Shown piece after piece: positions 1 through 7,498 of a stretch of DNA of 29,604 nucleotides (position 1 is the first letter of the stretch; each line of letters begins with the position of its first letter). The stretch comes from Aquificota bacterium (lineage in GTDB: Bacteria; Aquificota; Aquificia; Aquificales; Hydrogenothermaceae). Made by a program: the position numbers and the translations under genes. The stretch is from assembly GCA_013153235.1 (NCBI GenBank), contig JAADEU010000098.1, positions 1 to 29,604 on the forward strand. The letters are read 5' to 3'. The notes under the pieces were generated by a model. It made no database searches. It had not been told where the DNA came from and saw only the letters and a list, made by a program, of their open reading frames with translations.

Positions 1-4
1 AATA

Positions 5-27
5 AAAAAGGGGCTAAATAGCCCCTT
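5..27 (-). terminator. Rho-independent terminator of the DUF505 gene
   Basis: Read on the minus strand, an 8-bp stem AAGGGGCT / AGCCCCTT closes on the 4-base loop ATTT and runs into TTTTATT. It starts six bases after the stop codon of the minus-strand gene. On the plus strand the hairpin is not followed by a T-run, so it should work mainly for the minus strand. Confidence 0.85.
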
Positions 28-32
28 CTGTA

Positions 33-1985
33 CTATTTGTTTAGAAGCTCCACAGCCTCCAGTATCTCAAGACCGGACTCATGTATGGATGTTCTTCCGA
101 TGAACCCGGCAAGTCTTGCCACGGCAATTTCCTTCTCAAATGTTTCCTTATCCAGACCGGAGATTTTCAGAGCCTCTTCCCAGTTTCTGGGCAGTATTCT
201 TACCTTTCTCTCCTTCACGTACAGATTTCCAACCTGTTTTATCGCCTGTAGTATCCTTACAATCAGTGGGTTAATGGGGTTTGCTATACCCTCAGGTACA
301 CCTGAAAGGGCTTTTTTAATCAGCTTACCAGGTTCTGTCAGTACTATACCGTTATTTGGCAGAACATCCAGTATGTATCTTGCCTCAAGCTTGTTAACCG
401 CGTACTGGACTTCTTCTTTCAGTGTTTCATCAAACTCCTTAAACAGCTCATCAAGGAACATTCCGTACTCGGGTATTTTGTGGAGAACCATCAGCTCAAA
501 TCTTGTCAGGTGTGGCAGTCTCTTTATGTTGTAGGCGAGGTTTTCGTACAGCTGTCCTGATTTTGTTGGGTATCCTCCACCAACGAGATGCTGTTTTACA
601 GCCTCCTCGTACCAGTGGTAGTTAGGAGCTCCAAACTCTGTTTTTGTGATGGTTACAGCCTTAACACCTGTAGCTGTGATTTCCCTGACACCTTTATCTT
701 TTATGTCCTTCAGAACCTCTTTACCGTGGGGTGTCAGTCTGTAAACAGTTTTGCCTGTTTTTTCATCAAGTTCTGAGGTAATCAGGTTAAACGACTCCAG
801 GGAGTAAAGGGATTCTTTAACCGTGTCGTACAGCTTTTCGTACCACTGGTTACCCTTTTCCCAGAAGTGTTTAAACAGCTGCTCTATATTAAACAGCTCC
901 GCCCATTTTTTCTTCAGCTCCTCTTTTTTCTGGTAGCCCATAGCCTGGTTAATCATCCTGCCGTAAAACTCAACCAGATGCTTGTACTCTTTGAGGGGTT
1001 TTTCCATAAGGTAGTGGACAATCTCCTCGGCTGTAGGAACAATTTCTGGATTCGTTTTGTTTTTCTCCCATACCTTCTCAATACCGATAAGGAGCTCCTG
1101 GTCCAGGGTCTCCAGATTAAATGTTTTTACAGGTCTGTAATGTCTTTCACTCCACAGTCTGTAAACCTCAAGCAGATTTTCTCCTCCAGGGAGAAGGTTT
1201 CCTTCAGCATCTATAAATGCAAGTTCCTGAAGAACCTCTGCCTCCTGGGCTGTAAGTCCATCAATACCACTGTCCAGAACCTTCAGCAGGGCATACATGT
1301 AATCCTCGTTTATAACCGTTTCAAGGGATGGTGCCATTGTCTGTATAGTTTTCTGAACCGCCTGACCAAGTCCAGAGAGTGTGTACACATCTGAGTTTGG
1401 TACGGAGAATGAGATAAGTCTCATTGATTCAAGGATAAGGGGAAATCTGCCATGCTCAGGAAGCATTTTTGTTTCCGCAGGTCCTGTAGGCATTGAGGAT
1501 ATGTATGATGCAAGTTCTTTTGAAATAACCAGTCTTGGTTTTGCCTTTATATAAATCTCATAAATAGACCTTGCATAATCGTTAATTTCCTTGAACCATC
1601 CCCTTTTTTCCTCGTGGGTTTCCTGTGCAAACCCCCTTTTCTTCAGAGGTTCAAATGTTTCCTCACCTGTAAGACCACCACTGTTTATGGCAGCCTCAAT
1701 CATCGCTATAACTTCCGAGCCTATCCATCTGAACCTCTCGTCCCACTCAGAAGGATGGCTGATAAGCCCCTTCTGTATCATCTCCTCAAGGAGATACACA
1801 AGGTTTCTTCCCCAGTATGTAAGAACATACTCAACAGGGCTTGTTCCCTGCTCAAGGAGATTCTGGAGCTCAAGCTCAACATAGGGGTCTTCCTCCGCTT
1901 TAATTGTTATCTGGCAGGAAAGTCCCTTTTCTTCCTGTGCCTTTGCATTCAGCAGCGCAAGTGCGTGTTCTTTCCTTATGACCAT
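33..1985 (-). CDS. DUF505 family protein of unknown function
   Basis: Predicted protein of 650 residues, no signal peptide or membrane segment, so probably cytoplasmic. The start at 1985 (MVIRKEHALALL) is chosen because AACAGGAGGG lies just upstream and a consensus promoter sits at 2013-2041; the frame stays open further upstream, but that part overlaps purL and its promoter region. I recognise it as DUF505, a family I know from Aquificales and some archaea, with no established function. The sequence is mostly helical, with repeated short segments that look like winged-helix modules (for example 'YRLTPHGKEVL' and 'GIVLTEPGKLI'), which could mean nucleic acid or protein binding; this is inference. 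It is monocistronic, with its own promoter and terminator. Confidence 0.8.
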   Translation of the reverse strand: MVIRKEHALALLNAKAQEEKGLSCQITIKAEEDPYVELELQNLLEQGTSPVEYVLTYWGRNLVYLLEEMIQKGLISHPSEWDERFRWIGSEVIAMIEAAINSGGLTGEETFEPLKKRGFAQETHEEKRGWFKEINDYARSIYEIYIKAKPRLVISKELASYISSMPTGPAETKMLPEHGRFPLILESMRLISFSVPNSDVYTLSGLGQAVQKTIQTMAPSLETVINEDYMYALLKVLDSGIDGLTAQEAEVLQELAFIDAEGNLLPGGENLLEVYRLWSERHYRPVKTFNLETLDQELLIGIEKVWEKNKTNPEIVPTAEEIVHYLMEKPLKEYKHLVEFYGRMINQAMGYQKKEELKKKWAELFNIEQLFKHFWEKGNQWYEKLYDTVKESLYSLESFNLITSELDEKTGKTVYRLTPHGKEVLKDIKDKGVREITATGVKAVTITKTEFGAPNYHWYEEAVKQHLVGGGYPTKSGQLYENLAYNIKRLPHLTRFELMVLHKIPEYGMFLDELFKEFDETLKEEVQYAVNKLEARYILDVLPNNGIVLTEPGKLIKKALSGVPEGIANPINPLIVRILQAIKQVGNLYVKERKVRILPRNWEEALKISGLDKETFEKEIAVARLAGFIGRTSIHESGLEILEAVELLNK

Positions 1986-2012
1986 TGTAGCCCTCCTGTT
2001 TTTTTTATTATT

Positions 2013-2041
2013 AAGATAAGTCTTTATTAAATTTTTGTCAA
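2013..2041 (-). promoter_or_regulatory. Sigma-70 type promoter for the DUF505 gene
   Basis: On the minus strand TTGACA (2036-2041) is separated by exactly 17 bases from TATCTT (2013-2018). A ribosome binding site and the ATG at 1985 follow within 30 bases. The full consensus -35 box and ideal spacing make this one of the best promoters in the window. Confidence 0.75.
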
Positions 2042-2064
2042 ATAATTTTAGTGCAAAAATATCA

Positions 2065-2082
2065 AATCCGACATACCGGATT
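2065..2082. promoter_or_regulatory. Palindrome upstream of purL, possible operator
   Basis: AATCCG (2065-2070) and CGGATT (2077-2082) form a perfect 6+6 inverted repeat with a 6-base spacer, in the divergent region between the DUF505 promoter and purL. It lies about 70 bases before the purL start. It does not resemble the purine-box operators I know, so the binding protein, if any, is unknown. Confidence 0.35.
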
Positions 2083-2152
2083 ATACAGGCTGCTCCACCT
2101 AAAATTCCTGATAAAATATTCTTAGCCCTATTAAACCAAAAAGGAGCTGTAT

Positions 2153-4408
2153 ATGGACGAAAAAATTCTTTCTGCCCACGGACTGACGGTAGACGAATAC
2201 AGGAGGATTGTCCAGCTGATAGGAAGGGAACCCAATGAGGTAGAGCTGGGAATATTCGGGGCACTGTGGAGTGAACACTGTTCGTACAAATCATCAAAGC
2301 CATTTCTCAGGGTATTCCCCACAGAAGCACCATGGGTTATACAGGGTCCAGGGGAAAATGCCGGTGTTGTTGAGATTGACGATAAATACGCCGTTGCATT
2401 CAAGATTGAATCCCACAACCATCCATCGTATATAGAGCCATTCCACGGGGCTGCAACAGGTGTAGGAGGAATCATAAGGGACATTCTGTCCATGGGGGCA
2501 AGACCTGTCTGTGCCTTTGATAGCCTGAGGTTTGGCGACCCGAGAAACGACGGTAAAAGGGAAAGCATTAAAGATGCAAAACCGATAGCCCAGGGTGTCG
2601 TTAAAGGTATAGGCTTTTACGGAAACTGTATCGGCGTTCCAACGATAGGCGGAGAGGTTGTTTTTGATGAAGTATATGCAGGGAACCCTCTGGTAAATGC
2701 ATTCTGTCTGGGAATACTGGAAAAGGACAGGATATTCAGGGCACGGGCTACAAAAATCGGGCAGAAAATGGTAATGGTCGGTTCTTCCACAGGTAGAGAC
2801 GGTATACACGGAGCAACAATGGCATCGGCAGAGTTCTCTGAAGAAACAGAGGACAAAAGACCAAACGTCCAGATAGGTGACCCGTTCTTCGGGAAGAGAC
2901 TCGTTGAGTGTACACTTGAGGTTATGCAAAAGGGACTGATTGTTGGATGTCAGGACTTTGGGGCAGCAGGACTTGCAGGTTCCACGTCAGAATTCGGTGC
3001 AAAATCAGGAATGGGCGTAAAGGTTTATCTGGAAAATGTCCCCTTAAGGGAAGAGGGAATGACCCCGTATGAGATTCTCCTTTCAGAGTCCCAGGAGAGG
3101 ATGCTCTACGCTGTAGATGATGAAAATGTGGATAAAGTTATAGAAATAGCAAAATCGTACGGTCTTGAAGCCGCAGTCATTGGAGAAACAACCGACACAA
3201 AAAGAATGGAAGTTTTTTATAAAGGGGAAAAGGTGGCAGACCTTCCTATATCTGCCATTGTAGATGATGCCCCTGTTTATGACAGGCCCAGGAAAGAGCC
3301 TGAGTACCTTAAAGAAACCAGGGCATTTGACCAGAACACCCTTCCTGAGGTAGACCTGAAAGAGTCTATCAGGAAGGTTATCTCCTCACCGACAATAGCC
3401 AAAAAGGAATGGGTTTACAGGCAGTACGACCACGAGGTTGGAATCAACACAGTTGTTAAACCTGGTAGTGATGCAGCTGTTCTGAGGATAAAATGGGCTG
3501 TAAAGCCTGAAATAAATTCTGAAAAGGCCGTTGCAATATCATCCGACGGAAATGGAAGATGGGTATACCTTGACCCGTATGAAGGTGGAAAGAGGGTGGT
3601 TGCAGAGGCTGTGAGAAATGTATACATCACCGGGGCAAAACCACTTGCCATAACAGACTGTCTGAACTGGGGGAATCCTGAAAATCCTGAAATAATGTGG
3701 CAGTTTGAACAGGCAACAAAGGGCATGGCCGACGCCTGCAGACAGCTGAACACACCTGTGATAAGTGGTAATGTATCACTGTACAACGAGACGGTGCTGC
3801 CGGATAAAAGGATAAATGTGTACCCCACACCTACAGTTGTTGCCGTAGGTGTTCTGGATAGGCCAGAGGACGCAATTCCTTCATTCTATCAGGAAGAGGG
3901 TGATATCATCGTACTGGTTGGTGAAGTGGACAGACAGCCCACCGTAAACGGCAGTGAGTACCTGAAAGAGGTACACGGTCTGGTTACAGGCAGCATACCC
4001 CCTGTTGACCTTGAGATAGAAAAGAAACTGATGGAATTTATACATACAAACAGGGAAAAGATAAGCTCAGCCCACGATGTATCCGACGGGGGACTTATCA
4101 CGGCACTCATTGAACCTGCATTTTCCGAAGAAAGGACATTTGGACTTGAGGTTGAAATTGAAACACAGCACAGGCCTGACTTTGAGCTGTTTGATGAGAT
4201 GAGGAGTATTGTGGTTATATCCGCCAAAGAGAAGGATATTCCCTATCTTGAGGCAAAGGCAAGGGAACTTGCAATTGGATTCAGGGTTATCGGTAAAGTA
4301 ACAGAAAGACCTGAGCTTAATCTGAAAATAGGTGAATTGAGTATAGAGGACAGCACAGAGGAACTGAAAAACCTGTGGGAAAACAGTCTAAAGCACCTGC
4401 TTGACTGA
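2153..4408 (+). CDS. purL: Phosphoribosylformylglycinamidine synthase subunit PurL
   Basis: Synthetase subunit of the fourth step of purine synthesis: ATP-dependent conversion of FGAR to FGAM with ammonia delivered by PurQ. The 751-residue length fits the small (Bacillus/Thermotoga-type) PurL that works with separate PurS and PurQ; neither is in this window. Visible signatures are LWSEHCSYKSSK (about 39-49, with the conserved His), KIESHNHPS (84-92), GAATGVGGIIRDI (99-111), GCQDFGAAGL, and a second AIRS-like half containing SSDGNGRW, DCLNWGNPE, GNVSLYNE and SAHDVSDGGL. The two AIRS-like halves are expected for the family. The ATG is preceded by AAAAAGGAG at good spacing. It stands alone, between a divergent gene and a strong terminator. 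A single-gene purine unit is typical of Aquificales, where pathways are scattered. Confidence 0.97.
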   Translation: MDEKILSAHGLTVDEYRRIVQLIGREPNEVELGIFGALWSEHCSYKSSKPFLRVFPTEAPWVIQGPGENAGVVEIDDKYAVAFKIESHNHPSYIEPFHGAATGVGGIIRDILSMGARPVCAFDSLRFGDPRNDGKRESIKDAKPIAQGVVKGIGFYGNCIGVPTIGGEVVFDEVYAGNPLVNAFCLGILEKDRIFRARATKIGQKMVMVGSSTGRDGIHGATMASAEFSEETEDKRPNVQIGDPFFGKRLVECTLEVMQKGLIVGCQDFGAAGLAGSTSEFGAKSGMGVKVYLENVPLREEGMTPYEILLSESQERMLYAVDDENVDKVIEIAKSYGLEAAVIGETTDTKRMEVFYKGEKVADLPISAIVDDAPVYDRPRKEPEYLKETRAFDQNTLPEVDLKESIRKVISSPTIAKKEWVYRQYDHEVGINTVVKPGSDAAVLRIKWAVKPEINSEKAVAISSDGNGRWVYLDPYEGGKRVVAEAVRNVYITGAKPLAITDCLNWGNPENPEIMWQFEQATKGMADACRQLNTPVISGNVSLYNETVLPDKRINVYPTPTVVAVGVLDRPEDAIPSFYQEEGDIIVLVGEVDRQPTVNGSEYLKEVHGLVTGSIPPVDLEIEKKLMEFIHTNREKISSAHDVSDGGLITALIEPAFSEERTFGLEVEIETQHRPDFELFDEMRSIVVISAKEKDIPYLEAKARELAIGFRVIGKVTERPELNLKIGELSIEDSTEELKNLWENSLKHLLD

Positions 4409-4410
4409 TA

Positions 4411-4436
4411 AAAAGGGGAGTTTTCCCCTTTTTTAT
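4411..4436 (+). terminator. Rho-independent terminator of purL
   Basis: AAAAGGGGA (4411-4419), loop GTTT, TCCCCTTTT (4424-4432), then TTATT. The stem begins directly after the tandem TGA TAA stops of purL. It insulates purL from the oxidoreductase operon downstream. Confidence 0.9.
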
Positions 4437-4454
4437 TATCATCAATTTTTTAAA

Positions 4455-4468
4455 TTGACCTCCATCAA
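4455..4468 (+). promoter_or_regulatory. FNR/DNR-type (Crp-Fnr family) binding site
   Basis: TTGAC-CTCC-ATCAA, which reads TTGAT-GGAG-GTCAA on the other strand. This matches 9 of 10 defined bases of the Fnr consensus TTGAT-N4-ATCAA and fully matches the Anr/Dnr form TTGAT-N4-GTCAA. Its centre (4461.5) is 41.5 bp upstream of the start site predicted from the -10 box TATAGT at 4491-4496, the classic position for class II activation. It precedes the nitric-oxide-reductase-like operon, which fits control by low oxygen or nitric oxide. The regulator is not encoded in the window. Confidence 0.7.
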
Positions 4469-4490
4469 TTACTTCCTCTCCTGACAGTTT

Positions 4491-4496
4491 TATAGT
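4491..4496 (+). promoter_or_regulatory. Probable -10 box of the NOR-like operon
   Basis: TATAGT, with no good -35 box 17 bases upstream, as expected for an activator-dependent promoter. With +1 near 4503 the leader would be about 99 bases. A TATAAT at 4500-4505 is an alternative, but it would misplace the FNR-type site. Confidence 0.5.
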
Positions 4497-4601
4497 GTTT
4501 ATAATTACAATCACCACAACATAATCAAAACACATCAGGCAGGCCGCGAGGCTATCAGTAGGTATTTATTTCCTTTTTACAATAACTGGGGAGGGAGTAT
4601 T

Positions 4602-5189
4602 ATGACCACCACTACAGAAGTCCTATGGACTTTAAAGGTAGTTTATACCATTTACGCCTTTGCCATCATGTCCCTAATTGCATGGTTTGCCTACAGGGTT
4701 ACAAAGCGGCCTGAAAGCTACAAAACCTGGCTCACACCGAAAGTCTTTTACACCTACCTTGCCATCCTTGTTGTAATCGGTGTTGGTATCCATATCCTGA
4801 CCTACAACAAAATTCCGTGGGTAGCATGGGAGCTGAAAAAACACAAAATCCCTGCAGACAGGGTAATTGAGGTACAGATTAAGAACCACCAGTTTATCTT
4901 TCCGGAAGAGACTCCCATCACAATTAACTGCGGTGAGGTCGTCAAGTTCAATGTAACCAGTGCAGACCTTACCTACGGATTTGGTCTTTTCAGACCGGAC
5001 CACACGATGGTCTTCCAGATGCAGGTTGTACCTGGACACAACAACGAACTGCTCTGGCAGTTCCACGAGGAAGGGACATTCTACGTCCTGAGTACAGAAT
5101 ACTCAGGACCAAAAGGGGCAAGGATGAAAGCCCCTGATGCCTTCAGGGTTGTAAACTGTGAACAAAAAGTTAGCCAAGGGAGGGAGTGA
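4602..5189 (+). CDS. Heme-copper oxidoreductase subunit II lacking the CuA site
   Basis: Protein of 195 residues, laid out like cytochrome c oxidase subunit II: two transmembrane helices (about 11-32 and 49-68) and a C-terminal cupredoxin domain (about 87-186). The domain is recognisable from 'VTSADLTYGF' and 'STEYSGPKGARM', but the CuA ligands are lost: the first His is Tyr125, both Cys are Ser164 and Ser168, the second His is Gly172. Only Met175 and the intervening Glu166 remain. It therefore cannot take electrons from cytochrome c through CuA and probably serves a quinol-linked or otherwise modified enzyme, as in subunits II of quinol oxidases. GGGGAGGGAG precedes the ATG. The stop overlaps the start of the subunit I gene by one base (TGATG), so the two are translationally coupled. 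Confidence 0.9.
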   Translation: MTTTTEVLWTLKVVYTIYAFAIMSLIAWFAYRVTKRPESYKTWLTPKVFYTYLAILVVIGVGIHILTYNKIPWVAWELKKHKIPADRVIEVQIKNHQFIFPEETPITINCGEVVKFNVTSADLTYGFGLFRPDHTMVFQMQVVPGHNNELLWQFHEEGTFYVLSTEYSGPKGARMKAPDAFRVVNCEQKVSQGRE

Positions 5190-6850
5190 TGGGTATAAAA
5201 GAGCTTCTAATCAACGGTCACCAGGGGGGTCTTGACCATACAGGACTGAGCCCTCTACAGAAGGTCACACTGAGATTCGTTGTCATCGGGCTGATTTTTT
5301 ACGGTGTTGCGGCTATAGAAGGGATGATAATGAGGGGTCACGAGATAACACCCCTTCCCCTGATGACAGATGAGCACTTTTTCGCCATTATGACAGCCCA
5401 CCCGATTGTTGGGATATTCGGTTCAACATACCTGCTTGTGTTTGGGGCGTTTACATTCCTGGTTCCATACCTGATGAAAAAGCCCCTGTTCAGTATTAAA
5501 CTTGCAAACTTCACCTGGGGAATAATGACAGCCGGAACCGTACTGGTCTGGCTTTCCGGATTTATCTTCCACTATGCCCCTCTGTACACAATATACTGGC
5601 CACTACCTGTTGATTTTCAGCAGTTCAGTGTGGCAGGGGCCACAATGTTCGTTATAGGAATTGCATTTATCATGATTGGAACGCTGGGTTTCATATTCAA
5701 CACATACGCAACAGTGTTTTACACACCAAAGGGTCAGAAAAAACAGCCTATAAAACCACTTCTTATGAGTGCATTCGGTATAGATGGATTTCTTAATATA
5801 GTCAATAAAATCAGGGGGAAGGAGCCTTACGTGAAGGAACCACCCCTTTCACTGCCACTGGTTGCCATATTCAGGGGTACGGTGGACACATTCCTTGATG
5901 CACTGGTTATTCTGGCAGCCGGGATACTGATACTGTTTTTCATAGGGAACCAGGTATTCCAGTGGGGTTTGCATTACCACGCCGTTGATGCCCTGCTTTA
6001 CAAAAATATATTCTGGTGGGGACTTGACCTTATCGCAGATGGACTGGTTCTGATTTACGTTGCAGGAACCTGGTACCTGCTTGCCATGCTCATAACCGGA
6101 AGGAACCTGTTTATGCAGAATATTGCAAGGGCAGCCCTCCTGCTTGAACTTATTGTTTCGTGGGCTGTATGGAGCCACCACCTTCTGTCAGACCAGCCCC
6201 AGCCAGAAATCATGAAACTGGCCTCCGGTGAGATGATAACGGCATTTGAGCTTATCACACAGGGGCTGGCGTTTTTTATAACCCTGACCACCCTGTGGCT
6301 TGCAAGACCACTCAAAATGACAAACGAGCTTAAATTCCTCCTTGGTGGACTCCTTGGGTTTGCCCTGGCTGTACCGGCAGGTATAATCCAGGCTGACCTG
6401 GGTATGAACAGACTCCTCCACAACACCCAGTGGGTGGCAGGTGCCCACTTCCACGTGGCAATACTGGTTGGACTGACAATGACACTTTACAGTGCCATAT
6501 ACATACTCTTCCCTATACTGACAAACAAATCCGTAAAACTCTACAGCCAGAGGCTTGCAAACTGGCATTTCTGGTTACATCTGATAGGTGGAATAGGTAT
6601 GGGTGCATTCATGGGAATGGCAGGAATTGACGGAATGCTCAGAAGGCATGTCTACACAGAAGGGGAGTTTATGCTGTACATGATACCTGCAGGTATATTT
6701 GGTGCAATGCTGCTTCTGGCGTGGTTTATATTCATGTTCAACATTATTGCAACAATAGGTCTTAAAGGACTTATCGGTATATTCAAACCATCAAAGATAG
6801 ATAAAGAGGTTGTCGTTCCTGAACCTGCGACAGCCATGCAGAAAGGGTAG
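5189..6850 (+). CDS. Heme-copper oxidoreductase subunit I, gNOR-type nitric oxide reductase candidate
   Basis: Membrane protein of 553 residues with about 12-13 helices. Low-spin heme ligands are present: His71 in 'TAHPIVGIFGS' and the second His of AHFH (His420/His422), the first of which should bind the high-spin heme. The helix VII CuB pair is present (His330-His331, 'VWSHHLLSDQ'). Helix VI, normally W..GHPEVY with a CuB His and cross-linked Tyr, instead reads 'FWWGLDLIADGLVL', with Asp280 and Asp284 where His and Tyr would align. Oxygen reductases need both, so nitric oxide reduction is the better guess. My recollection is that the gNOR group, known from Campylobacterota, has an Asp at the CuB site. 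The first of two tandem start codons is GTG at 5186; the ATG at 5189 behind AAGGGAGGGAG is preferred. Other options: another unusual NOR class or a divergent quinol oxidase. Confidence 0.88.
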   Translation: MGIKELLINGHQGGLDHTGLSPLQKVTLRFVVIGLIFYGVAAIEGMIMRGHEITPLPLMTDEHFFAIMTAHPIVGIFGSTYLLVFGAFTFLVPYLMKKPLFSIKLANFTWGIMTAGTVLVWLSGFIFHYAPLYTIYWPLPVDFQQFSVAGATMFVIGIAFIMIGTLGFIFNTYATVFYTPKGQKKQPIKPLLMSAFGIDGFLNIVNKIRGKEPYVKEPPLSLPLVAIFRGTVDTFLDALVILAAGILILFFIGNQVFQWGLHYHAVDALLYKNIFWWGLDLIADGLVLIYVAGTWYLLAMLITGRNLFMQNIARAALLLELIVSWAVWSHHLLSDQPQPEIMKLASGEMITAFELITQGLAFFITLTTLWLARPLKMTNELKFLLGGLLGFALAVPAGIIQADLGMNRLLHNTQWVAGAHFHVAILVGLTMTLYSAIYILFPILTNKSVKLYSQRLANWHFWLHLIGGIGMGAFMGMAGIDGMLRRHVYTEGEFMLYMIPAGIFGAMLLLAWFIFMFNIIATIGLKGLIGIFKPSKIDKEVVVPEPATAMQKG

Positions 6851-6855
6851 AGGGA

Positions 6856-7443
6856 ATGTTTGACCTGAGAAAAGCCGCAAAAAAAATAAAGGAAGACGGT
6901 CTTTACACATTCATCTACAACGAGATGAAAGAATACATGGGGAGGGAGGAACTTTCGGAGGAGGAGATTCTCCTCCTCTTTGAAAAAAATCCAAAGTTCC
7001 TTGAGGATTACAAGACACTTAACACCCAGAGTGAGATAAGTAATATACAGCTACTTGAACAGGAGATTCTCCCTGATGACCCACCTGAATGCAGACAGAT
7101 AAAGGAAAAGATAAATGAAAACCGGAAGGAGCTTATTAGACTGGAGCCATACGAAAACAAGCCTGACAATATGGTGTACGCAATCTGGATAGGCTCTGTA
7201 ACTGTATTTTTAATATTTGTCATACACAACCTTGTTGTTCTGTACACATTCTGGTACGAAAAACATCCCCTTATGGTTTACCTATCTTATGTTGTGGTCA
7301 GTATCGGTGGATACCTGTACTACAGGAAAAGACTGAGGGACCACATGAGATTCCATAAAGTTTTCAAAAAGATTGAAGAAGAAACCAGAAAGCTCATAGA
7401 AAAGGGAAAATCCTCAGGCTGTCTGAAAAAGATATTCCAGTAG
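6856..7443 (+). CDS. Unknown two-helix membrane protein in the NOR-like operon
   Basis: Not recognised. It has 195 residues: an acidic, helical, soluble N-terminal part (1-105), two transmembrane segments (about 107-132 and 139-156, the second ending in YYRKRLRDH), and a basic C-terminal helix ending 'SSGCLKKIFQ'. The basic residues after helix 2 and the acidic soluble domain suggest both termini are cytoplasmic. It begins six bases after the subunit I stop, with AGAGGGA as its ribosome binding site, so it is cotranscribed and may be a third subunit or an assembly factor. There is no heme-binding CxxCH and no copper-chaperone motif. The function is inferred from position alone. Confidence 0.8.
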   Translation: MFDLRKAAKKIKEDGLYTFIYNEMKEYMGREELSEEEILLLFEKNPKFLEDYKTLNTQSEISNIQLLEQEILPDDPPECRQIKEKINENRKELIRLEPYENKPDNMVYAIWIGSVTVFLIFVIHNLVVLYTFWYEKHPLMVYLSYVVVSIGGYLYYRKRLRDHMRFHKVFKKIEEETRKLIEKGKSSGCLKKIFQ

Positions 7444-7447
7444 TTGT

Positions 7448-7498
7448 TTTTCTGCCCGCTTTATATTATTTTTTTCAAAAAAAGTGGTGGGCAGAAAA
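7448..7498 (+). promoter_or_regulatory. RNA hairpin over the methyltransferase start
   Basis: TTTTCTGCCC (7448-7457) and GGGCAGAAAA (7489-7498) are perfect 10-base complements, and three more pairs with wobble extend the stem inward. The right arm contains the only SD-like bases and the A of the ATG at 7498, so in RNA it would hide the start. It lies directly behind the stop of the preceding gene. It could limit or time translation, or mark an mRNA processing point. It lacks a T-run, so it is not a normal terminator. Confidence 0.55.

Noticed and set aside
37..534. Plus-strand open frame within the DUF505 gene
   Set aside because: Ser-rich antisense shadow with no ribosome binding site or motif; the opposite strand encodes a real protein.
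1986..2303. Upstream extension of the DUF505 frame by 106 codons
   Set aside because: It runs through the promoter and into purL on the opposite strand, and a good ribosome binding site precedes ATG 1985.
2294..2929. Minus-strand open frame within purL
   Set aside because: Antisense shadow; the plus strand has full PurL signatures across the region.
4527..4550. Small GC-rich hairpin (GGCC-GCGA-GGCT) in the NOR leader
   Set aside because: Only four pairs with one wobble; no riboswitch family fits.
7448..7498. Hairpin between the NOR-associated gene and the methyltransferase as a terminator
   Set aside because: Loop of 31 bases and no T-run after the stem; it is better explained as an RNA structure at a start codon.
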